Positions 58,013 through 64,000 of a stretch of DNA of 64,000 bases are shown here, piece by piece. Position 1 is the first letter of the stretch; the number at the start of each line of letters is the position of its first letter. The translations under genes and the position numbers were made by a program. The DNA comes from Yamagishiella unicocca (taxonomy: Eukaryota > Chlorophyta > Chlorophyceae > Chlamydomonadales > Volvocaceae), in the NCBI GenBank assembly GCA_003116995.1, contig BDSL01000105.1, positions 186,001 through 250,000 of the forward strand, in the 5' to 3' direction. The notes beneath the pieces are model-generated. The model searched no databases. It saw only the letters and a program-made list of their open reading frames with translations, and was not told the DNA's origin.

Positions 58013-58402
58013 TTACTCCAGCATTTCGTCGCCCTTGCCAGATGCAGAGCCGCCTCGTGCCTTCTCCTTCTTAGCGCCAGCCTTCGTGGGCTTGACGTCG
58101 ACCATTGTGTCTTCTTCTTTCTTCTCTGCAGCAGCGTACCGCTCTAAAGCTGCCTTCCGCTTGCCGAGCTTACGTTCACGCTTTGGGTTCCTATTCTTCA
58201 GTAGGTCTACCTGGGTCTTGTGCTTCTGCATACCGAAATGCAGCAGATTGTGGTGTGATTCCACAGACAATATCATTCGACAAGTAAGGATGTACACCCC
58301 ACTCACCTCTGACGCAGAGCTGAGCTTCTTCTTAGTCCGAATTTTCTCTCGGCGCACTTTGAGCGCCTTCGACTTGGGACGGTTTATCGTTCCTGGCGGC
58401 AT
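58013..58402 (-). CDS. small, highly basic protein (102 aa), possibly nucleolar
   Basis: Two exons (58402-58307 and 58225-58013) join in phase 0. The protein starts MPPGTINRPKSKALKVRREK, continues with IRTKKKLSSASEKHKTQVDL and NRNPKRERKLGKRKAALERY, and ends with a Lys/Glu-rich tail. About one third of the residues are Lys or Arg, as in ribosome-biogenesis or nucleolar proteins. The INRPKSK start followed by basic helices faintly recalls the human C11orf98 group (INRPRTE), but the match is too short to assign. Its ATG is about 70 bases from the likely polyadenylation site of MsrB upstream. Confidence 0.75.
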   Translation of the reverse strand: MPPGTINRPKSKALKVRREKIRTKKKLSSASEVSGVYILTCRMILSVESHHNLLHFGMQKHKTQVDLLKNRNPKRERKLGKRKAALERYAAAEKKEEDTMVDVKPTKAGAKKEKARGGSASGKGDEMLE

Positions 58403-58473
58403 GATAAAGATGTATATGACGGAGCCTTGATATTGAGTTATAAGCAGAAGATGCTACGCGAGGCGGAGTTATA

Positions 58474-58478
58474 TTACA
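58474..58478 (-). terminator. probable TGTAA polyadenylation signal of MsrB
   Basis: The plus strand reads ttaca, so TGTAA is on the minus strand about 212 bases after the MsrB stop codon at 58690. Confidence 0.45.
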
Positions 58479-58689
58479 GGCAGTTTTGGCGGTTGACAAC
58501 GCCTTTCACACGCCCGTACATTCGACTCCATAATCGCGAGACGACCGACATCCGCGAAACACATCCTGCAAGCAAACCGCAAAGCCTCTCGCACGAAACT
58601 CTAATACTCCCTCTCTCTCTTCATCTCTCCTCTCCACCGATCCCTTCGTCCCCATCCTCAACCACACAAGGCCCTTGTCATGCTTCGCC

Positions 58690-61009
58690 TTACAACGGCT
58701 TGCTCTCAGCTGGGGGCTCCTCGCCGGCGGGGATGAACTTCAGCGCCGCGGCGTTGATGCAATACCGCTTACCCGTCGGCGCGGGGCCTGCGAATGTGGG
58801 CCGAGCGGAAGGGAGATCAGATGACGGCAGATGCATGGGAACCAAACGGTGACAGCCGGTGTGCAGGTGAGGTCAACGTGATGCACGTGTAACTTACACA
58901 AAATAGAACGATAACCAGTATCACACCACATGGAGCATCGTCATCGTCAAAGGTGCAACAGGCGAGCTATGTGATTAGAGCCCCGTGCGCCCTGTCCAGG
59001 AGACCTTGCACTCTCCGGGGAGTGGACCCAATGAAACGTGACCCCCCGATCGGAACACCGATACCATGTATGGAGTAGCGTTGGGGGTTGCACGAGGAGA
59101 TGTATGCTCGCAATGGCGCGCTGGGTTGGGAACACTTTTAAAGCATGCGGTACCATCCCACGGACGAGACACGACCACATGGCACCCGTGCAGCGGCTAC
59201 TGTCCTGAACACCCCTCTCTTGCCCTTCCGAAAAACAGCCACCCAGTACGGTGCCCCGGTTCGTCCTCGAGGTTGCAACAGCGCACCGAGCTCCGTATCC
59301 ATGAACACACAACCCGCGTTACCCCACCCTAAAAGGACTACGCTACCCCAACCTACGGGTTTCCTCTCCCCTAACCCTACCCCTACCATGTTCCCCCACC
59401 CCCCCAACCCCCGCCCTCACCACCCCGCCCTCGCTGCCCCTCCCTCACCGTCGTTGAACACGTGCCCCAGGTGCGCCCCGCTGCGCGCATCCAGCACCTC
59501 CACTCGGGGCATATAGGGAATGGAGGTGTCCGTCACCTCCAGGATGTGCTCGGGGTCCAGCGGGGCGAAGAAGGACGGCCAGCCCTGGCAGCAGGAAGGG
59601 GCGGGGGCGGGGGGGCCGAGGAGGGTCGGAGAAGGCGCTAAACCGGTGGTGGTGGAAGGGGGGAGCAGGCCCCGACGGTAAGAGTGAGGCCTTAGGAAAG
59701 CGCGAATTGGAGTGTCGTACGAGATGCCTGAGGAGAGGGGGTCAAGGCAGGCGGCTGGCAAGACCGCATCCCGTGCACGTGAGAGGTGTGTACACCCGTG
59801 TCAGAGGCACATGTGGGGTCAACCCCGAGGTCCTGAGGCGCACCCCCTCCCGCTGCTCGCCGCCCCTGCCAGTGGCCCCCCTCCCCTACACGTCGCCTCA
59901 TACCGCGTTTCTGCGTTTCCCCTTCCCACCACACACTCAATTCATCCGCTGTCATTTCACCACCTTCTTCTCCCCACCCTCACGAACACTGACACACGCG
60001 TTTCAGACACATGCATTTCACCATTATCCTCTCCCCCCTCTCTCTCACACACACACACACACCGTGCCGCTGTTGAACTTGGTGTCCGACGAGAAGAGCG
60101 GCAGTCCGCCCAGCGCGCACACGTATACCCCGCGCTGCTTGTTGTCGTGCGAGTAGCCGTTGGTGGTTGCACCGGTGAACGGGCGCTCCGTACCGTGGTC
60201 CAGGACGACGTGCTTCTGGAAGGACGTAAGGCCCTCGGCGGCCGCGCGGCGCTCCTCCTCGCTGAGGGGCGTCACATCGTATCCTGATCGAGACACCTTC
60301 TGCGGCGAATCGGCTGCACCATGGCACACCAACAGACAGACCGTCAGTCGGGCACCGGTAACCAGACAGCATCTGAGGTATCTGAGGTATGAGGAGGTTG
60401 TGAGCGCATTTAGGTTTCGTACGCGTGTAACGGCCACGCAGCAGAAGCGGAAACAAAGGCAGCAGCGGCCCGGGCGCGGGGGCACAACAGGTTTGGAGGG
60501 TCCTGCGGGTCAGCCGGCTCGTCGTGGCATCGCTCCCAGTCATCCTCCTTGCAGCTCCCCACCGCGTCGGCGGTTGCGTGTTGGGGGCACCACTGCCGTC
60601 CCCAACCCAATCTGGCTGCATGGTGACCACTGCACCAACCGGCACCCGTTCCACGTGCTTCCGAGACCCAGATCACAAGTCCACCACCACAGTCTGCAAG
60701 CTGTTGCAAACATACTGCCGCTGCTACACGGCTCCCCACTTCGTCAACTTGCACACTGTCTGCACATACCGGACGATCGCCTGGATTTACCCATGACTTG
60801 CCGTGGCGGCATTTCACAATACGTGTTTGACGAAACGGGCTGCCTGCCTGCCTGCATGTTCCGATGCTTTTCGCCCCAAGATTTTGGAAACGCCGGCTGC
60901 GCGTGGCCGCTGCTTAGCATCCATCACCCCTGGAACCGTCTGGAACCACTAACCACCTACCAGAGCGCGGCGCCCAGCCCTTGGTGCTCTTGCTAGTCTG
61001 CGTGCCCAT
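58690..61009 (-). CDS. MSRB: peptide-methionine (R)-S-oxide reductase, MsrB
   Basis: MsrB reduces methionine-R-sulfoxide in oxidised proteins. Four exons join in phase: 61009-60961, 60313-60063, 59584-59449 and 58787-58690, giving 177 aa from the ATG at 61009. Motifs: [95 protein letters not shown]. The catalytic Cys is in RYCIN. Both CxxC zinc-binding pairs are lost (CALG and DARS), and the usual resolving Cys (GCGWPSF) is Thr. The frame stays open upstream of 61009 (HATNLLGFLFGKNGGA), so a further 5' exon with a plastid or mitochondrial targeting peptide is likely but was not found. Confidence 0.92.
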
Positions 61010-61507
61010 AGCTCCACCGTTCTTGCCGAAGAGGAAGCCCAGGAGGTTGGTGGCGTGCAGGCGCACTTGCCGATGTCTGCAGCAATGCACGACCGGGGCA
61101 ACGCGGATGCGCGCAGCTCCTGGGGCCGGCAGCTGCTGGCGCAGTGCAAATGCGGTTCTGCAGGGTTGAAGAAGGATATGATTTTACTACCAAGGGGTCG
61201 GGAAGATGGAGACCACACACCAGTGGTTCGCGGCCTGTCGTGCGTCGGAGGGTGCCAAGGCATTTCTGAGGAGAGATAAGCAACGCACCTGCTCGCAATC
61301 ATCGCGTGTGAATATGCGCCGTGTGTAAGTTCAAGCTTCCACATTGCAGCGCTCGAATTGAGAATGGTGCATTAATGTACGGCATGCAGTGTCCAGGCTT
61401 GCTACATCGGCATACTCTGTACGCTTTACATCCATGTAGCCATGTAGTGATGCTATGTAAGGGACTACGTTGGTATCCACTGCGAAAGTTCAGGTTTGCT
61501 GGTTGGA
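61010..61507. promoter_or_regulatory. divergent region upstream of MsrB and the zinc-finger gene
   Basis: These 498 bases separate the MsrB ATG from the ATG at 61508 on the plus strand. The left part probably includes 5' coding sequence of MsrB not resolved here. The right part is AT-richer and should hold the promoter of the zinc-finger gene. Confidence 0.4.
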
Positions 61508-63743
61508 ATGCGTCGCTTGAAAAACGCCTGCGAGGACGACAGGCCTGAGCAGAGCGACGTGAGGAGCTCAGGTCATCTAAGGCATGGATTTCTAAGCCCG
61601 GCCCGACAGCGGGCCCGGAACGGCTTTCGCGAATGCGCATCCTGCGGGTGCCTCGTGCCGCCCAACGACTGGGAAACCCATGTCAACGGTACGAGCGTCA
61701 ATTAGAGAGCCGCTTATCGGGCCGTTGATGATGCTTGCTTCGGCTCACCCGTCGCGGCTCATGGGCTCCCGGCGGCGCCTTGCTCCCTCACCCCTTCCGC
61801 ACTTCGTTGACTGACCGCCCTGCGACAACCTCTCCTCCCATCGCTTCTCCGCTTCAGGCATCAGGCACCGTCGCAACCAGGCCAGCGTTGCGCTGCACGG
61901 CGAGCCGGGGCACCTGGTGCGCTCCATCTTCGAGCAGGACCCCACGGAGCTGCCGCCCACGTACCTCAGCCGCGACCCAGTGGCCCAACGGGCGCAGCAG
62001 CTGCGTGAGCTGATGCTGTCACCTGGGTCGGCTGCTGGGGAGCCGGAGCCGACGGCTCTAGGTCCGCCGCCGCAGCACCGCGGCCACAGCAGCGCCCGCG
62101 CGGGCGGCGACGGCGGCCGCCGTGACGGCCGCCACGGCTCTGGCAGCCGTACAGGTCGTACAGATGACGACACTCGCTGGCGCACTGTGTCGCCATCCGG
62201 TGCACCAGCTGCCGCCGCCGACCGGCAGCCCCCCGCAACTGCGCCAGGGCGGCGCCGGCAACCGCAGCAGCAGCAACCGCAGCAGCCGCCGTCCCCGCGC
62301 CGCGAGGGCCCCCGTCGCAGGTCGCACTCAGAGGCATTTGCCCAACTGCAGGCCCGCCGGGAGCAGCGCGTGTTGCGGGGCAGCGGCGCCGCCCTGCCCC
62401 CACCGCCCTCCGACTCGGAACCAGACAGCGACGACGATGATCTCCTTGGCGGCCGGCGGCGGCCACCTAACCCTGCCGCCGCCGCCGCCACCGCCGCAAC
62501 CACTGCCGCCACCACATCGCTCCCGGCCGCCTCGAGGCGGGCCCTCCACCGCCCGCCCTCGTCCGACTTCTCGCCCCGGACCCAGCCGCAGCCCCCAGCT
62601 GCGCGCTTCGCGCCAGATGCCGCGCAGCTGGACTCGCTCCTCTCCGCCTCCAAGCGTGAGGTGGTGCACCACACCGGCCTGGGACCGCTCTACCACTCCG
62701 CGCTGGGGCTGCTGGATGCCACGGCGCTGCGACGTGCGGCCGGGGGCCTGGACGAACGGCTGCAGCGCTACCGGGAGCTCTGGGCGGACTGGCAGTGGCA
62801 GCAGCAGGCGCGGAGGAGGCCGCCGCCGCCGCCGCCGCCGCAGCAGCAACTGGAGCAGTGCGAAGCTCGTGGGCCCAGCGCTGCGTCGGGCAGGGTCGTT
62901 GCAGGCATGGGGGAGCCAGCGGCGAATGATGACGGCGGGCGGGAGGGCGGCGGTTGGCGAGGAGCGAGCGGTGACGACGGCGAGCATCACAGCAGTGAGA
63001 GCGGAAGCGATAGCGACAGCAACAGCGACAGCGAGGAGAGTGAGGAGAGTGAGGGGAGTGAGAGTGAGCGCGAAGGTGGTGCTGCAGCTGGCGGGGTGGC
63101 GGTTGGACCCACCGGATCGCAGCCGCTGTCCCGGCCGTACATACATCTGGGCGCCGCAGAGCTGCTGCTGCTGTCCATCCATCCGGCAGTAGCGGGCCGG
63201 AGCGATGCTGGTACCGCCGCGGCCGCTGTCAGCGCTTCTCCCGGGGGTTCAGCTGCCGGCTCGGCAGCCGGCGCCGGCCCGGCGGCGGCGGGGGCGAGGG
63301 GGTCAGCTGCTCACCGAAGCCGTACGGAACCCGTACAGGAGGCTGCGAAACACAGGCAGTTGCCAAACCACCGGAGGTCGGAGCCGCTGGTGGTTGGCGG
63401 CACCGGCGCGGGGCGAGGCTTGTCGGGCAGCTCTCGCGGGCAGCAGCCGCGACAAAATGGGCCGAGCGCGGCGGCACCCTCTGTACGGCCGCCGCAGCCG
63501 CCGCCGCTGCAGCATCTGTTCTTAGAGGTCCCCTTCAAGCCACATGGCCGCGAGGCGGCTGCATACACGACGGCGGCCTGCGTCCTGTTGACGGCGCTGC
63601 GCAGCGGCAGCGGCAGCGGCAGCGGCAGCGGCAGCGGTGCCGCGGTCGCGGCTGCTGCCGCGGCGGCTCCGCCGCTGCTGCCGCCAGTTGCCTCGGGCCT
63701 GGAGTCGCTGGGGCTGCGGTTCTCTCCGGAGGAGTACCTGCAG
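61508..63743 (+). CDS. zinc-finger protein with long disordered regions, truncated by window end
   Basis: Two exons (61508-61688 and 61858-63743) join in phase 1 and end in phase 0 at CAG|gtacgg; the gene continues beyond the window. Residues 45-70 form a C2H2 finger of the U1/RNA-binding type, CASCGCLVPPNDWETHVNG then IRHRR (Cx2C...Hx5H), split by the intron exactly at the Gly codon. A conserved-looking stretch follows (HLVRSIFEQDPTELPPTYLS). Several hundred residues are Ala/Pro/Gly/Arg/Ser-rich with acidic Ser tracts and an (SG)n repeat at about 63602-63640. Two further structured islands are VVHHTGLGPLYHSALGLLDA and LFLEVPFKPHGREAAAYTTA. Similar fingers occur in Mov10/HELZ-type RNA helicases, but no helicase motif lies in the window, so the family is open. 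Confidence 0.7.
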
Positions 63744-64000
63744 GTACGGGGCCGTGTATGGAGGCTTGACGGGGCCAGTGACAGGACGCACACTACGGGC
63801 TGTTCTCTGAGCCACTAGGGGTTGTTCTCTGAGCCACTACGGGTTGTCCTCTGAGCCTGGTGGCTATGTTCCAGTCTGAACCAATCTGCAGGTTGCAGCG
63901 CCGGCCGTTGTGCAGGGGGCAGGGCGTCCACAACTCCACATGGACAGCACTCGCTGCGGGTCTGCGGGACACTGCTGGGTCGCTGCGGCGTGCTCCCGCT
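63744..64000. other. probable intron and unresolved sequence at window end
   Basis: The gtacgg donor at 63744 opens an intron. Acceptor candidates (ctgcag, gtgcag) occur at about 63890 and 63920, but none gives a clearly superior coding continuation in phase 0. A short direct repeat (gttctctgagccactagggg, then gttgttctctgagcc) lies at about 63800-63860. Confidence 0.4.

Overview
The window looks like nuclear DNA of a volvocine (chlamydomonadalean) green alga. It is GC-rich and has many small introns with GT..AG borders. Probable TGTAA polyadenylation signals lie downstream of several stop codons. It encodes a pherophorin-type wall glycoprotein, a nuclear-encoded plastid ribosomal protein S10, a lumen-targeted thylakoid protein and centriole/cilium-type coiled-coil proteins, and introns carry minisatellites. 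All assignments were made by eye from the sequence. Exon models were built by requiring GT/AG borders, matching phases and family alignment; none has been tested against transcripts.

Layout. 1-6.4 kb: a minisatellite, one probable 5' exon (minus, 802-1032), then a repeat-rich stretch with decayed fragments of a mobile element, related to another block at 9.7-10.4 kb. 6.8-8.35 kb (minus): a Ser-rich protein of unknown function. 10.9-19.7 kb (minus, head to tail): protein-L-isoaspartate O-methyltransferase (5 exons) and a 13-exon, about 1089-aa protein that resembles the centriolar-satellite protein Moonraker/KIAA0753. 20.3-21.0 kb (plus): a 91-aa twin-arginine thylakoid-lumen precursor. 21.5-22.5 kb (minus): a small membrane protein. 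22.85-25.4 kb (plus): CCDC77. 25.9-30.0 kb (plus): a patatin-like lipase. 30-33.7 kb: no supported gene. 33.8-35.2 kb (minus): pherophorin. 36.4-38.5 kb (minus): an unrecognised 7-exon gene. 39.2-43.0 kb (plus): GH37 trehalase. 43.8-44.9 kb (minus): plastid S10. 45.2-49.9 kb (minus): TBC1D13-type Rab-GAP. 50.3-57.8 kb (plus): RBBP5/Swd1 of the COMPASS H3K4 methyltransferase. 58.0-58.4 kb (minus): a tiny basic protein. 58.7-61.0 kb (minus): a methionine sulfoxide reductase B that lacks its zinc cysteines. 61.5 kb to the window end (plus): a zinc-finger protein with long disordered regions, truncated by the window.

The genes do not form one pathway. They are ordinary housekeeping, organellar, ciliary and wall genes packed tightly, with several divergent pairs sharing 400-600 bp promoters and several convergent pairs whose 3' ends must nearly touch or overlap. 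Protein repair is represented twice (isoaspartyl methyltransferase and MsrB) and centriole/cilium biology at least once and probably twice (CCDC77 and the Moonraker-like gene). I found no clear new defence or biosynthetic system. The most unusual items are a perfect 68-bp palindrome inside a CCDC77 intron, a minisatellite that multiplies a splice donor in the Moonraker-like gene, a probable GC-AG intron, the zinc-less MsrB and several conserved-looking genes of unknown function.
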